A stretch of 64,000 bases of DNA, taken from Tupaia tana. Taxonomy: Eukaryota > Chordata > Mammalia > Scandentia > Tupaiidae. Position numbers and translations under genes: made by a program. Below are positions 1 through 11,715 of this stretch, one piece after another. Numbering within the stretch: position 1 is the stretch's first letter; every line of letters starts with the position of its first letter. Under the pieces are notes generated by a model. It was not told the origin of the DNA, made no database searches, and was given only the letters and a program-made list of their open reading frames with translations. Location: NCBI GenBank assembly GCA_026018925.1, contig JAKSZU010000016.1, positions 31,772,877-31,836,876 of the forward strand, given 5' to 3'.

Positions 1-624
1 TCTGTCACTCTACGACTCTATCCTGGGTGCAATATTTACTGCAATATAAGACTTGGTTGCATACAAGTTGTAAGTCCAAAGGGTTAAGAGTTAAACAAGG
101 ATTATGAATGACTATAAACACAGGTATAAGAGGAATGGATATTCCCTCTTTTGTTCAAGAAGAGAAACCTTATTGTTATCATTACATCACTTCTCCCTTT
201 TCAGTAATAAGCCATGAAAGAATATGCCTCCACTTTTCCATTTCTTGCCTTTTGAAGTTAATTTCCAGTCCTAACTATAAATCAGAAATGGTACAATCTT
301 TTGATATGTTACAGAGCAATGAAAATTTAATTTATATAATATCTTCCCTTTTTTAAGTGCCTCATTCAATTGAAGCAGAAGCAGCTGTGAATGATGGCTA
401 AGTTAAGAATAAAAAGTAACATCAAAGTGATGTCTGTCATTATGATTTCAAACAGTATGTGCCACTTGGGAAGGTTGGGTAAAATCTGAAAAGGATGTGG
501 TTGACTAACCAAAGTAGAATATAGGCACATAGAAAGTGAAGTATTCTGTAAATTTCTAATGTCCTCTTTCCATACAAAGTCTAAAGGACAATTTTAGAAA
601 AACACAAGTGTATTGGATGTTAAA

Positions 625-626
<2 letters not shown>
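1..626. other. Unassigned unique DNA, no gene seen
   Basis: AT-rich sequence with no repeat family I recognise. The only open frame (108-356, +) is 82 codons, with no domain, no codon bias and no flanking splice or promoter context, so I do not call it coding. Confidence 0.6.

Positions 627-655
<29 letters not shown>
627..655. repeat. (TG)n microsatellite
   Basis: About 14 uninterrupted TG units are read directly. It is probably length-polymorphic. Confidence 0.97.
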
Positions 656-657
<2 letters not shown>

Positions 658-1829
658 AACTTGAGGGCAGTGTCCAGTTACAAATGCCTCATGTGAGTTC
701 TCAGGTTCAAAACTAAGTGTATTTTTCCATTGCATAGGCAGAAGGATGCTAGTTTCCAAAGCACTGCAAACAAATAGTACTGGGTGGGAACATGGATGGG
801 CTGTAAAGAAAGAAAGGGGATTCCTTTCTTTCAGAAGCTAGGGAAAAACCTAAAAAGGTAAGCCAAAGGACTAGCTAGGAAGAGGCCTTCTACCCCTCAT
901 AGGCCATGTCTTCAGATATGGCAAAGTGTCTTGAATCAACATGAGCCCACAGACGGTGAACTGGGACATTTCTAAATTCAAATTTAATTTGGAGAACAAT
1001 ACAAGTCACTTGGTGAAAGTGAAGTTTCTGTGGGAAGAGTGGGCATTTAAGGGAAACAATGCTGGGCTCTTTGGACAGAAGCCCTCAATGCCAGTAAGCT
1101 CTAAATGTATATATTAGTAGACTTCTAAGAGAAAGGAGGGTCTATTGTGCTGCCAGCAGAGTAATTTGTCTAATGTCAGATTCTTCTAGAGCACATACAA
1201 TGAAATTCCTAGTGATACCAATTTAAGTGGTGAACTGACCCTGGCCTATTTTGTTTCAGTGAACCTTTAAAGCCAAGGAAAAGGAAAAGTTAGCTACCTT
1301 TATCCTACAGAGCAGGAAGGGAAGTAAGACCCAATGGCAAACCCATTGGTAAACACAGACTGGTGTCTGTGACACCCACCCAAAGACCCTTTGTCAAATT
1401 AAACATCACATTTGGCAGAACCAGCCCCAGTCCCTGGATGCTCCCTGACATGTGCACAGGGCCCTGATAAGATGCTATCAGCAAGCCCCTCTAAGTACTT
1501 TAAGCACTTTAAGCAGATCACTGGGGCAATTACCATAAAGAGTGAAAGATATGGGCCTTTATTGATGGGAGATTAATATTGAACACAAGGCCATTGATTT
1601 TTCTCTGCATCTTATTTCTGATTGTAAATTTGTTTTGTAGCCATCTGAGTTGGTTGGTTTGTTTGCCATGGTATTGTAGAGTCAGTGAGGATTATATTTA
1701 GAAAGAAATAATTCAAATACAGAATCCTGCTTTAAATGTGAGTTTTGTGTGTTTGTTTTCTTCATCAAAGTGCTAAGCAGAATGTAAGATTAGAAAAGGT
1801 TTTAACCAAAGATTCTCATATAGCTCCAC
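656..1829. other. Unassigned unique DNA, no gene seen
   Basis: No coding frame and no clear repeat. The part around 1380-1560 is less AT-rich than its surroundings, which may reflect old non-repetitive sequence, but nothing in it identifies a function. Confidence 0.5.
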
Positions 1830-2001
1830 AAAATAGCTACCACTTATTAAGTGCCCACTACATTACATATACAGTATAATTTAATTCTCACAAAATTATA
1901 CTCAAGGTAAGTATGCTATCCTCATACATCAGGTAAGGAAACCATTATCCAGAAAGATTGAGAAACTTACCCAAACTCGCTCCAATAATGAGTAGTGAAA
2001 T
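1830..2001 (-). mobile_element. MIR SINE (ancient), antisense
   Basis: Reads as the reverse complement of MIR: a 'cttattaagtgcccacta' start, then a decayed 'cagatgaggaaactgag' core near 1925-1960 and the 'aacttacccaa' segment. It is heavily diverged, as expected for this pan-mammalian SINE, and the tRNA-like head is missing. Confidence 0.7.
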
Positions 2002-2132
2002 GGCCAGTCTGTGCCATGGTGGTTAAGGCAACTAGATCTCCCATGGCCAACTATGCAGTTTGAGTTCCAGACCCAGCAGCATGAAGAACATGCTGAGTGT
2101 GTGTGCCCAACATTTGGAAAGAAGGAAGAACT
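2002..2132 (+). mobile_element. SINE-L fragment (5' half)
   Basis: The tRNA-like head ('ccatggtggttaagg', then a box B-like 'gtttgagttcc') is followed by the start of the SINE-L body ('gctgagtgtgtgtgccca'). The CT-rich part and A tail are absent, so this copy is truncated. It abuts the MIR remnant upstream. Confidence 0.7.
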
Positions 2133-2690
2133 CAATACAAAATTATTATAATGTGATTAATGCTTTGTAACTCAGTTTAAAGTGGTTTGATATAGAGCAA
2201 TAACTAGAACTTACCGTGGTACCGGGACATGTGTTCTGCCATAGCAAAATCTGAAACTTATCATTTTATAACACTGACAAACAAAAGCCTAACAGTCTTG
2301 AGGGAGGCTATCAATGAAGGCTTGGACAAAAGTGAAGTCAATGTTATTAGAAGCTTGAGAAAAGGGCTATTGTTATATAAAAACAGTTAGTTCTGCAACA
2401 CTGTGAAGGAGAAAATGTACATAATGACCTCAATCATGGAGGGAAGGAGAACTTTTGGAGGAATGTTGAAGGTTGAAGAAGCACCTAGATTTTAGCACCC
2501 TGAAATAAAAGTAAGAGAGACAAACTAAAGAATGAATTGCTTGGTTTTGTTTTGTTTTTATTACAATTTGGAGGAAACATTAGCAGGAGGAAATTTGGAG
2601 GGAATGTAATAGATATCAGTGTCTTCAAAATAAAAAATGGCTTCAGGGCAAAGATCAGATCCAAGGTGCTATAAAGAGTTTGTGGTCTTG
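2133..2690. other. Unassigned unique DNA, no gene seen
   Basis: No repeat family or coding signal recognised. Confidence 0.5.
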
Positions 2691-2873
2691 GGGACCAGCA
2701 GGTGGTATGGTGGTTAAGGCGCTGGACGATCTTACATGGCCAATCACAGTGTCAGTCCCAAACCTGATGTCTTGCTTTCTCACTTTCCCCCTCTCTCTCT
2801 CTGTCTCTCTCTGATCAAATTAAAATAAATAAATGAATAAATAAGATTAAATAAATAATTCTTTAGGGAAAAA
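2691..2873 (+). mobile_element. SINE-S copy
   Basis: Head 'gggaccagcaggtggtatgg' leads to 'cttgctttctcactttccc', a CT run, then 'tcaaattaaaataaataaat' and an A-rich tail. The flanks 'agagtttgtggtcttg' and 'agagtatgtagtctca' look like a decayed target duplication. Confidence 0.85.
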
Positions 2874-3174
2874 AAGAGTATGTAGTCTCAGAGTCAAAAC
2901 AATTCCTAACCTACAAAATCTATTGAATCATAAAAATGGTGGTAGTTTTATGCCACTCAGTTTGGGAGGGGGTGGGAGATTGATATGCAGCAAAAGACAT
3001 CCAAAATGTGTACAAATGAGATTTTTCAGAGTAGAAGCACCATGAATGGAAAAGAAGGAATTTTGAGACCTAAGAGAACAAGGAGAAAAATATTTCATAA
3101 GAAGAACAAGAAAAGATGTTCCTCAAAGAAAGAGATTGTTTATTAATGCTAAATGAAATACAACTTCTTTTGCT

Positions 3175-4082
3175 CCGAATGTTATTTTGAGACTCAGCCA
3201 TGTTATCTCATGTATTTTGTTGTATGAATATACCACAATTTGGTTATTCATTCACCCTTTGAAGGACATAATTGTCTCCAGGTTTTGGTGATATGAAGAC
3301 TACTAAATACATCCATGTACAAGTATTTATGTGGACCTAAGTTTTTACTTATCTAAGAAAAATTCATAAGCAAGGCTTGGTGGGTGATATGAAATGCATC
3401 TGTTTACCTTTTTAAGAAACTCAAAGACTGTTTCCCATAGTAACTGTACCATTTTGCATTCCCACCAGTCATGTAAGTGAGGTCCAGTTACATCACATTC
3501 AACATCACATCGGTAATTTTTATTTTAGTCATTCTACTAAGAGCGTCTTATCTTGTTAATTTCTATGTCCCTAAAGACTAACAATCTTTTCATTTGCTTA
3601 TTTGCCTACCCTTTATCTCCTAGGTGAATCCTCTATTCAATCCTCTATTACCAGAGAGACAGAAAATGAGAAATCACCTCCTGGGAAGATAGTCACGCCA
3701 CAATCCCTTCTCCTCCATTCTCCTCTTGGGATTTTGGGCATGCACACACATGTGCCTGGTGTGAGTTTTAAGCTACTGATTCTGGGACTCGAACCACAGT
3801 GGACCACGTAGGAGTCCAACAATGTAACCATTACACCATCTGCTGCTCCCTTTTGCCCATTTTTAAATTGGATTGTTTGTTCCCTTACTGTTGAGTTTTT
3901 TTTATAAAGATCTTTTCAAGAGATCTTTATTCTGAATATTAGTCCTTCATCTGACACGTGACTTGCCCATATTTTTTCCCAATCTGTACCTTGTCTTTTC
4001 AGTTTCTTAAATGTGTTCTTTGAAGAAAAAAACTTTTTTAACTTTTTGAAACCCAATTTGTCAACTCTTCTTTCATGGCCAG
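3175..4082 (-). mobile_element. L1M-type LINE 3' part, antisense, split by a SINE
   Basis: On the minus strand this follows the 3' part of an old L1 (L1MA/L1MB-like). Recognisable pieces are 'cattcccacc' at about 3458-3470, 'cttttgcccattttt' at about 3850, and the 'cttgtcttttcagtttctta' segment at about 3990. The SINE at 3642-3850 interrupts it between 'tgaatcctctattcaa' and 'ttttgcccat'. It is too decayed to encode a protein. Confidence 0.8.
3642..3850 (-). mobile_element. SINE-L copy, antisense, inside L1M
   Basis: Reverse complement of SINE-L: CT-rich part read as 'agagagacagaaaatgag', body 'cacaatcccttctcctcc', head end 'ccatctgctgctccc'. The 3' CCTATAG end and A tail are lost. It is clearly younger than the L1 it splits. 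Confidence 0.85.
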
Positions 4083-4149
4083 GTTTATTTAAAAAGGGTC
4101 AGAATGAGGGAAATCTGTTTGTGGCACACATGTTAAAACACATCATACT

Positions 4150-4412
4150 GGGGCCAATAGATGGCATAATGGTTATGTCACTGGACTCCCATGTAGTCGA
4201 TTGCAGTTGGAGTCCCAGACCCAGGTTAAAACTCAGGCTGAGTGCATGTACATGCATGCCCAAGCCCTAAAGGAGAATGGGAGAGAAGAGATAGTGGCAT
4301 GGTCATCCCCCCAAGGGGTGATTTCTCACTTTCTATCTCTCTGTCTCTGGTGAACACATGTGCCCTACCTATAGAAAAAATATTTCTCTTTAAAAAAAAA
4401 TAAATCAAAATA
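4150..4412 (+). mobile_element. SINE-L copy
   Basis: Complete from 'ggggccaatagatggcataa' through the body ('gtgcatgtacatgcatgccc') to 'gccctacctatagaaaa' and an A-rich tail. CpGs are largely decayed to TG/CA, so this is a middle-aged copy. Another SINE follows directly in the same direction. Confidence 0.85.
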
Positions 4413-4414
4413 AG

Positions 4415-4672
4415 GCTGGTCCCATGGCCTGGTGGTTAAGGGAACCCATTACTACTTGACCGACCATGTTTGAATCCCAGTTTAGGGCTTGAAAAACACA
4501 CCAGGCACATGTGCTTGAGTGCTCAAAATTTCAAAAGAAGAGAGTAGAAAGAATTACAGTGTGATCATTCCCCATTGGAGGAGGGGTACCTTCTCCCTCT
4601 CTTTCTTTCTGTCTCACTGTCTCTCTCAAATACACATGTTCTCTGGCAATGAACCACACAAAAAACCACCAT
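4415..4672 (+). mobile_element. Older SINE-L-related copy
   Basis: Head 'ctggtcccatggcctggtgg', box B-like 'gtttgaatccc', a 'caggcacatgtgcttgag' body and a CT-rich stretch ending 'tctctggcaatgaa'. It differs from the young SINE-L consensus and appears to be an older subfamily. It lies tail-to-tail with the next, inverted copy. Confidence 0.75.
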
Positions 4673-4701
4673 ACTGTATGAAATGTGAATGCAAGAAATT
4701 T

Positions 4702-4950
4702 CTTTTTCTGGAGAGGTTTTTGCCATAGGGCACATGTGCTCGCCAGAAAGACAGAGAGATAGAAAGTGAGAAATCATCCCCCAGCAGGGATGGCCACGCT
4801 GCAATCCCTTCTCCTCCATTCTCCTCTTGGGATCTTAGGCATGCACGCACACGCATCCGGCGTGAGTTTAAGCCACCAGGTCCGGGACTCGAACCTCTGT
4901 CAGCTACATGGGAGTTTAACGACATAGCCATTACGCTAACTGCTGGTCCC
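4702..4950 (-). mobile_element. SINE-L copy, antisense, with target duplication
   Basis: Full reverse complement of SINE-L, from a T-run and 'gagaggtttttgccataggg' to 'aactgctggtccc'. It is flanked by the perfect duplication 'aagaaatttcttt' at 4693-4705 and 4951-4963, which fixes both ends. Confidence 0.93.
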
Positions 4951-5075
4951 AAGAAATTTCTTTAAAAATGTTTTTGACATCTACTACCACACAAGAAGGT
5001 ACAGGAGTCTAACTGTACATGACGTGAATCAGAGCTTTCCAGTACAATAAATCTTATTTTTATTAATACAAACAT

Positions 5076-5123
5076 AAAACAGAACTGTAATAAACAGGTA
5101 AAACAGAACTGTAATAAACAGGT
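5076..5123. repeat. 24-bp perfect tandem duplication
   Basis: The unit starting 'aaaacagaactgtaataa' occurs twice head-to-tail (5076-5099, 5100-5123) with no mismatch. It is in unique DNA and looks like a slippage product. Confidence 0.95.
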
Positions 5124-5879
5124 TTTAACCCTGACAAGTGTCTATGAGCATGAAAGTGGCTTAAATTTATATTCTACACTTCTCATTGTTTAACATAATC
5201 CATATGCTAATTTAGCAATAATTTCATCAGTTGACCAATAGTAAAAGAATCTGGTCTTTCGTGAATTTGGCCCAGTAGAAAAGGTGCTTAAGTATTTTAG
5301 ATGCCAGTGTTTCGTTCGTAACCAGGTGTGATGCTACACAGGAAAAATGACTTCCGAAGACAAGTCCACTTGTAGATTGCCTAACAACAAATGAGCCTAT
5401 GGCTCCTGCCTAAGTGCCTGAAAACATTTAGGACCATTGAAAACTATTCAGATTATTGACTCCACCTACAGATAAACCAGATCAAACAATATGGTCTTTT
5501 TTCTTTGCCTTTGTAACTAATCAAAGCCTGCAAGTCTCAAAAGTACTTTCTAATTGGTTTCATTGTTTTGTTTATTGTGCTTATCACAGTGAAGTTAACA
5601 TTTGCATTTCCAATGGACCGTCTTGACATTTCAGTTGGTTTTAAATGACCCTTAATGGTTTTCTATGCTTCAGTATAATGAGTGAGTACATTGTTATGGG
5701 GTAACTTTCACTTACAAAAGGCTGCTTTTTCTCCTCACAGGTCTTCAAGGGACAAATATTGAAGGATGGGTTCATGCATATATTAGATGACATGTGTTCA
5801 TTGCTGTCCCGCCATCAACAAGGCAGAAGTGATACTGGGAGCCTAACACAGTAGTCTACTTGAATTTTCCAGTTTATGT
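5124..5879. other. Unassigned unique DNA, no gene seen
   Basis: No repeat recognised and no coding frame. It could hold conserved non-coding sequence, but that cannot be judged from one genome. Confidence 0.45.
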
Positions 5880-6100
5880 CCTGCATATTCCCTCTTCCAT
5901 GGCTTTTCTTAGGTGATTTCCTCCTCTAGGACACCCTTTCTCACCTGTTTGCATGACCTACAAAGGCATCCTTGATTCCACAAGCTGGATGCAATAAAGC
6001 ACATCTGCATCAATGGTAATACAACCATTATTTTAGCATTAATCACATTCCCTGTCATGTATTCTTTATTACATATTGTTTTCTATCTTCATTCAACTTC
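5880..6100 (+). mobile_element. Probable L2 LINE 3' fragment
   Basis: The wording 'cctctaggacaccctttctc', then 'aatcacattccctgtcatgtattc', loosely follows the L2 3' region on the plus strand. It is strongly diverged and the assignment is tentative. Confidence 0.4.
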
Positions 6101-6164
6101 AGTGTCTTGTAAAAGAAAAAAAATCACATCTTACTCAATTTTCTTTTACTGAAAATGCCTTGTA

Positions 6165-6372
6165 ATGAGTCCATTGTCTGATAGGTGATTTGCAAATGTT
6201 TTCTGCTAGTCCATGGCTTGTCTTTTTATTCTCTTAACTGTGTTCTTCAGGGAGTAAATTTTCTAACTTCTATGATGTCCAATTTACTAACTTTTTTCTT
6301 TATGGATTGTGCTTCTGGGGTCATATCTAAAACTTCTTTTCCACATCCAGGGATTAAAGGCAGAGGAATTAC
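6165..6372 (-). mobile_element. L1M-type LINE fragment, antisense
   Basis: 'gataggtgatttgcaaatg', then 'ccatggcttgtctttttatt' and 'gatgtccaatttac' match the antisense of an old L1 3' region. It covers the same L1 segment as 3950-4080 but is a separate copy. Confidence 0.75.
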
Positions 6373-8599
6373 CTACCCACAAAAGGTCAGCATGAGGTAA
6401 TTTGGGGGAGCAGGTTGTGTTGCAGTTTTTCTATATCCTGTTTGCAATGGTAGTTACAGCAATCTATATATACATGTGTTAAACTTATGTAACTGTACAT
6501 ATGAGTTTAGAATGTGCTTATTAGCACATTCTAAAGGGCTAAAAGATGGTTTACTTGATTCATTTTTATTACTAAAGAATTGTTTTTGCTACTTCTTTTT
6601 AGAAGCTTAATTTCCTAAACACAAGTCACATTCTTATGGTCCCAGCAAGCTAAGGGAGCTGACTGAATGTCTTGCAGTGTCACTCAATCATCAATACAGG
6701 TTAAGCATCTTCTGTATTTTCTCCTTCTCCTATTCAGACCAGCCTAAATGTCAACTGGATACATCCCTGATGACATGTGAACCAATAAAGAGTAGAATAA
6801 AAATATGGTCCAGCTTTGGAAGACTCCATTTTCCCTCTAACTTTCAAGTACTGGAATACGTACCCTGCCTATACTGTCTCTCTACATTATTAGCTTCTTC
6901 CTGAGCAGAAAAGTGACTCTGATCCAGGAAGAAGGAGAAAGAGGAGAATTATCCATGTCTTCCTACTCTCTTCTTGAAAGCCTACTTTGGAAAGAACCTG
7001 AAATAGCTCTTCCCTAAAATCCCTACAGCAGTTCGAGCAGGTCACTTCAGTACTGATCTTTGGAATTGTTCTGGCCTACTTTGCAGAGACCATTCAGCTC
7101 CAATTATCTCCCGGCTCCCAGAACAGCATTTTAGGATGGTATCTGCAGTGCCCTACTGAGATGAGAGTTGGCATCCACAGGAAAGGAAATGCTAATGGGC
7201 TCCCAGACTTTACTCACAAAAAGCAATTTTATTGCTCCTGAACTCAAGGCTTGTTGGTGCTCCACAAATAAATCTCTCTTCATGTCTATGACTATGGGCC
7301 AAGGAGGAATTAAGACAAGATTTATGAACTTTACCCAAAACTTGCCACAGCAAGGTTAAAACAATTTTTAAACACAGATAAAAACACAGAGGAAATGGAC
7401 TTGAGTGTGTATGGATTTGCCCCATGGTTCATCACCTTTTATTTTGAGGCAAGGGATATTTCTTGGGAGAGAAGCAATGAACCATTTCTTGACGACCATC
7501 ATCACTTCATGTAAGTAGACGATGGCCCAGATAGAATGCCATCATGGGAAAACGAGCTGCCCAACACATCACATTGACTTATGCGTATGATTGATTTTGA
7601 CATGTACATTGCCTTCAGGTCTCTGGGTTCCTACACCACATCTATGCTTACAACAATTATACTAAGTACATTAATTAGTTAGGTGAATTAGAGATTCAAT
7701 ACTCAATCAATCTAAAAGACAATTGAAAAGGACTATGTTGTTGGCACTTAGGTCTTACCCCTAATAAATTATATACAGTTCTTTGCAGCATTGTGTATGC
7801 TGTCCTTTCCTAAGTGACTTCAGTTGTGAACATATAGCTCGGTGATAATATAAAGCCAATTAGCCTTAGACAGCAGTGAAATGGAATTCCAATTGCAAAC
7901 TCCTTACAGCTTAGCAAAACACTCCATGAAAGCTTATAGAAACTCAGGATAGATTTAGGTCTCTGCTTAGCAACCAGTTAACATTGCAGGGACCATCACA
8001 CCACTTTCCTTCTTTTCCTCTATCATTATTTTACATATCTGAAAGTGGCAGAAAAGAGTGCTATTAATGCCAAATTGTTCCTAGGGACAGACTGCTTCCA
8101 TGAAAAATAAAAGTAAACATAAATAAGATCATGCCTGCTTAGGATAATACTACCTTACAAGGATTTTGAAAAGACCAGAAACAAATAAACAAGCTAAACT
8201 TCTTTATAGAAAAACCAAAGTGTTTGTTGTGCTTGCTTTCTTAAGAGCATTTAAATCATAAAACAAGCTACTTCATAGAATTTACTTTCCCAATTTATAT
8301 AAAAAGAACATTCAATCCAATTTCCCAAAATTTAAAACATCTTCAGAGCTTCTATCACAAAAAAAAAAAAATCACCAGAAAAATTCAGAATAAGCAATTG
8401 AACTCAATTATTCAAAAGAGGCAGACATAGCAAAATAAGTCATTTATTCTTTGACCATATACTTTGTCTGAATGAAGAAAGGTGAAATATGAGGGAAAAC
8501 AGTATTTACAAGTTCAGAAAGCATGAAATATAGAAAAATTACATTGTATTTAAGTATTAATTTGTTCTATAACTATATATAAAGTGCTTTTTATATGCA
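6373..8599. other. Long unassigned stretch, no gene seen
   Basis: 2.2 kb without a recognisable SINE, which is unusual in this window. Short open frames (6677-6904, 7168-7359 and the overlapping minus frame) show no domain or conservation feature. An A-run lies at about 8359-8371. I see no exon-like block bounded by plausible splice sites. Confidence 0.5.
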
Positions 8600-8925
8600 C
8601 CTTAATATTTTTTCAAAGCACTGAGATATAGTAGTTAATAAACACAAAGTCCTTGTTCTCATAGAACTTACAGTCTCATGAGCAAGACATAACAATAAAA
8701 AGATAACGATGAAAGAACATAAAGTGCAATGTCATGTAATATAGGAAACAAAACAGAGCGGAAGAATAAGAAATGATTGGGAGATTTGTGGCAGACAGGA
8801 TAATCCAGAAATATCACTCTGAAAAGAGATTTTTGAGCAGAATAGAGAACTGAGGGAGTAATACAAATATAAAAATTAAACAAAGATTAAACGGTAAATC
8901 ACCCTAAGGGGGAAAAAGTGTTTTA
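8600..8925 (+). mobile_element. Ancient interspersed repeat, family not named
   Basis: Phrases such as 'cttgttctcatagaactta' and 'cagtctcatgagcaagac' recur in diverged form near 36.4, 38.9 and 50.8 kb. The pattern is that of a widespread mammalian repeat, but I cannot assign the family with confidence. Confidence 0.45.
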
Positions 8926-9343
8926 AATTACTTTAGAAAAAAAATAGGTCTTTATATTATATTTAAAAGTGAAGTTAAATCCAAAAGGCTTAAATTAGTT
9001 AATGCCCAAAAAAAGACATTTTTAAAAAAGAAATATAGGTAGGTATTTATATAATCTTAGATTGAGAAAGGATGTGCTGAACATCTAAGCAAGTTAAAAA
9101 CTGTAAAGAAAAAATGAAATCATACAAAAATGTAAAATTCCTGACTGTGAAAGCCCTATAAAAAATTAATGGACAAATGAGAAAATATTTAAATACAGAA
9201 ATTTAAATTTTCAATATATAAACATTTTCAAACACACACCAAAAAAAAACTTTTTCAAAGGAAATTTCCAATCATAATATTAAAAAACAATTCACAAAAG
9301 AAGAAATAAAAACTACCAATGAAGACCAAAAAAGTTAGGTCTA

Positions 9344-9508
9344 GGACCGGCAGGTGGTGTGGTGGTTAAGGTGCTGAACTCCCACGTGGCTAACCATGGT
9401 TCAAATCCCAAACCTGGCAGCTTGCTCTCTCTCTCTTTGACTCTCTCTAATCAAATTTAATAATAATAATTAATTAATAAAATTAAATAAATAATTATTT
9501 TTAAAAAA
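9344..9508 (+). mobile_element. SINE-S copy inside L1ME
   Basis: Head 'ggaccggcaggtggtgtggt', box B-like 'ggttcaaatccc', then 'agcttgctctctctctc' and an A/T-rich tail. The L1 reading resumes right after the tail. Confidence 0.85.
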
Positions 9509-9922
9509 ACTTAGGCACACCTCGAGTCTGAGAAATGCAAATTAAGCCAGCATTGAAACAGTTTTGCCATTCAATTTAACAAAAAATCTTTAAAGTTAAT
9601 GTAGGGTAGAGAATAGGTACTTCATACATTTTCGTTGGGAATGGTACAGACAATATAAATGAGTGGACCCTATGGAAATAATCGTGTGTACAAACTAAGA
9701 TTCATAAATGAGAATACTAAAGTGTTATTTTCAATCTCTCTAATCTCCTATTAAAGTGGAAAATGAAGGGGAGAAGTGAAAGGGTAAGAGAGTCAGAAAG
9801 TCTGCATGAGCCTTTAATGCCAACCAGGGCAGATGAACTTGTATCTGTTTAATATGTCAACATTCTAAGTAAGGTTTGAAATATAAAAGAGGTTCATCAG
9901 CAATATATGTATGTATATTTTC

Positions 9923-10158
9923 CTTTTTTTTAGGGAGATTTTTGCTCTAAGGCACATGTGCTCACCAGAGAGACAGAAAGAGAGAAAGTGAAAAATCACT
10001 CCTGGGAAAGCCATGCCACAATCCTTTCTTCTCTCAGGATTTTGAGCATGTATGCACACATGCCCAGCATGAGTTTCAAGCTACTGGGTCAGGGACTCAA
10101 ATTGCAGTCAGCCACATGAGATTCCAGCACCGTAACCACTACACTACCTGCTGGCCCT
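9923..10158 (-). mobile_element. SINE-L copy, antisense, inside L1ME
   Basis: T-run and 'gggagatttttgctctaagg' (3' end), CT-rich part, body ('atgcacacatgcccagcatg') and head ending 'cctgctggccc'. CpGs are decayed. Confidence 0.85.
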
Positions 10159-10326
10159 TGTACATATATTTTCAAACATATGTATACATGCATATTCATA
10201 TAGTGCAAAGTCACATAAAAGTTCAAAATAATCTAAAATTTCAATTATTAGAAAGTTGATTAAATAATTTCTTAACCATATTTTGCAGCTATTTGTAATC
10301 ATAGTGCTCATACTTAATAATTCGGA

Positions 10327-10500
10327 GGGGCCAGGTGGTAGTACAGCAGACACACATGGAAAAGGACCTGGGTTCATGTCCAGAACCTCTCTGAGCATGC
10401 TGGTCACACACAGCGATGCCCATCACCCAGGTTGGCTGAGATGGACTGTGGCTTGAGATCTTGGTTTGGGGTAACTCTTTCTCTCTTAGAAAAAATAAAT
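10327..10500 (+). mobile_element. SINE-B copy inside L1ME
   Basis: Starts 'ggggccaggtggtagtacag', box B-like 'gggttcatgtcc', then the family-specific 'ccaggttggctgagatgg' and 'ggtaactctttctctctta' with an A-rich tail. Same family as copies near 16.4, 18.0, 15.4, 21.2 and 45.4 kb. Confidence 0.75.
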
Positions 10501-11021
10501 TAACTTTAAAAAATAATTTAGAAAAGTGTTAATTCACTGCAAAATATTTTAAATGACAAAATAGTATATACAGTATAATCCCAGTTATGCTTAAGAAGAA
10601 TCTGTAACTTATGTATAGAATTATTATGAAATGTTTAGATACACACTGAGACTACACATTTCTATACCAAAATATTAATAATGGTTATCACTGGGTAGAA
10701 AAATTATAGGTGGTAAACTGAATATTTTAAAATGTATAAATTATTAGTCCTGGAGCCCTCTACATATGATAATCCTAAAGGTTTTTGTAATCACCTCTAT
10801 CACATAAGAAATAAACTTTAAATGGTCTTAAACAATGGTCTCATTAACTATGACTTTAATTGAATATTTAGTTGTTATATAAAGTAGTAATAGAAACACA
10901 TTGCTCTTGTTCCCTAATTTTCTCTATAGCCTGATGATTCCGATACATACTAAAACAGGTCAGATATTCGAGGAGGAATTAAAGCTAAAATTGGAAAATT
11001 GTAAGAATTAGTAAAATTTAC

Positions 11022-11250
11022 GGGTCAACCTTGTAGTGCAACTGTTAAGTACTGCACAGAGGAAGCCAAATTCTGCATGACCGACCAGGGTTTGAGTTCC
11101 TTCTCTGGCAGTTTGAAAAAAACACCAGGTGTGGACACACATGCCCAGGATCCTACGGAGGAAAGAGGATGGGGACTTTCTCAATCTCTCTCTCTCTTTT
11201 TCTCTCATGCTTATGCACATCACCTTTGGCATTAAAAAAATAAAAGAAAG
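11022..11250 (+). mobile_element. Older SINE-L-related copy
   Basis: tRNA-like head with 'gaccgaccagggtttgagtt', body 'caccaggtgtggacacacat', a CT run ending 'ctctcatgcttatgcacatc', then an A-rich tail. It belongs with the old subfamily seen at 4415, 35665 and 57768. Confidence 0.75.
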
Positions 11251-11362
11251 AAAGAATTATCTACATTTATTTGTATGTAGTGTTGTGGAGATTTTAAACA
11301 GTTTCACATATATAATCACATTTCAATTTAATACCAACTATGTAATGTAGTTGGGAAAGGAA

Positions 11363-11477
11363 AATATATATCTCATATATATATATATTATATATATATA
11401 TATAAATGTATATATATATAATATATATATATTATATATATATAATATATAATATATATATATAGAGAGAGAGAGAG
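11363..11477. repeat. (AT)n palindromic tract with (GA)n
   Basis: Some 100 bp of alternating A/T with local shifts (tatat/atata blocks), ending in about seven GA units. The AT part is self-complementary and could form a cruciform. Confidence 0.95.
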
Positions 11478-11715
11478 TTAGAGATACAAGAACTGACAAG
11501 AAAGAGTTTAAATGACTAACACAGGAAAAGAGCTCTAATTCCCTACTTCTCTACAATTTCACACTGAATTGAGTTATAAGATTCTAGAAAATGTAACGTA
11601 TAATAGTTGTCTACTTTATGAGTAGTACCTTCAAATTATCAAGCCATGCCTAAGAAAATATTACCACTCTTTATTTAAAATAATTATTTACTTACCTTTA
11701 CTCATTATCATTTTC

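Larger units (their letters stand above)
8930..10745 (+). mobile_element. L1ME-type LINE 3' part, split by three SINEs
   Basis: Plus-strand pieces follow the end of an old L1: 'atttatataatcttagattg' at about 9046, 'aattcacaaaagaagaaat' at about 9290, 'gagaaatgcaaattaa' at about 9530, 'catacattttcgttgggaat' at about 9623, and the 3' UTR-like 'ggttatcactgggtag' at about 10683. Stops occur throughout. It is 5'-truncated. SINEs at 9344, 9923 and 10327 interrupt it. Confidence 0.75.
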
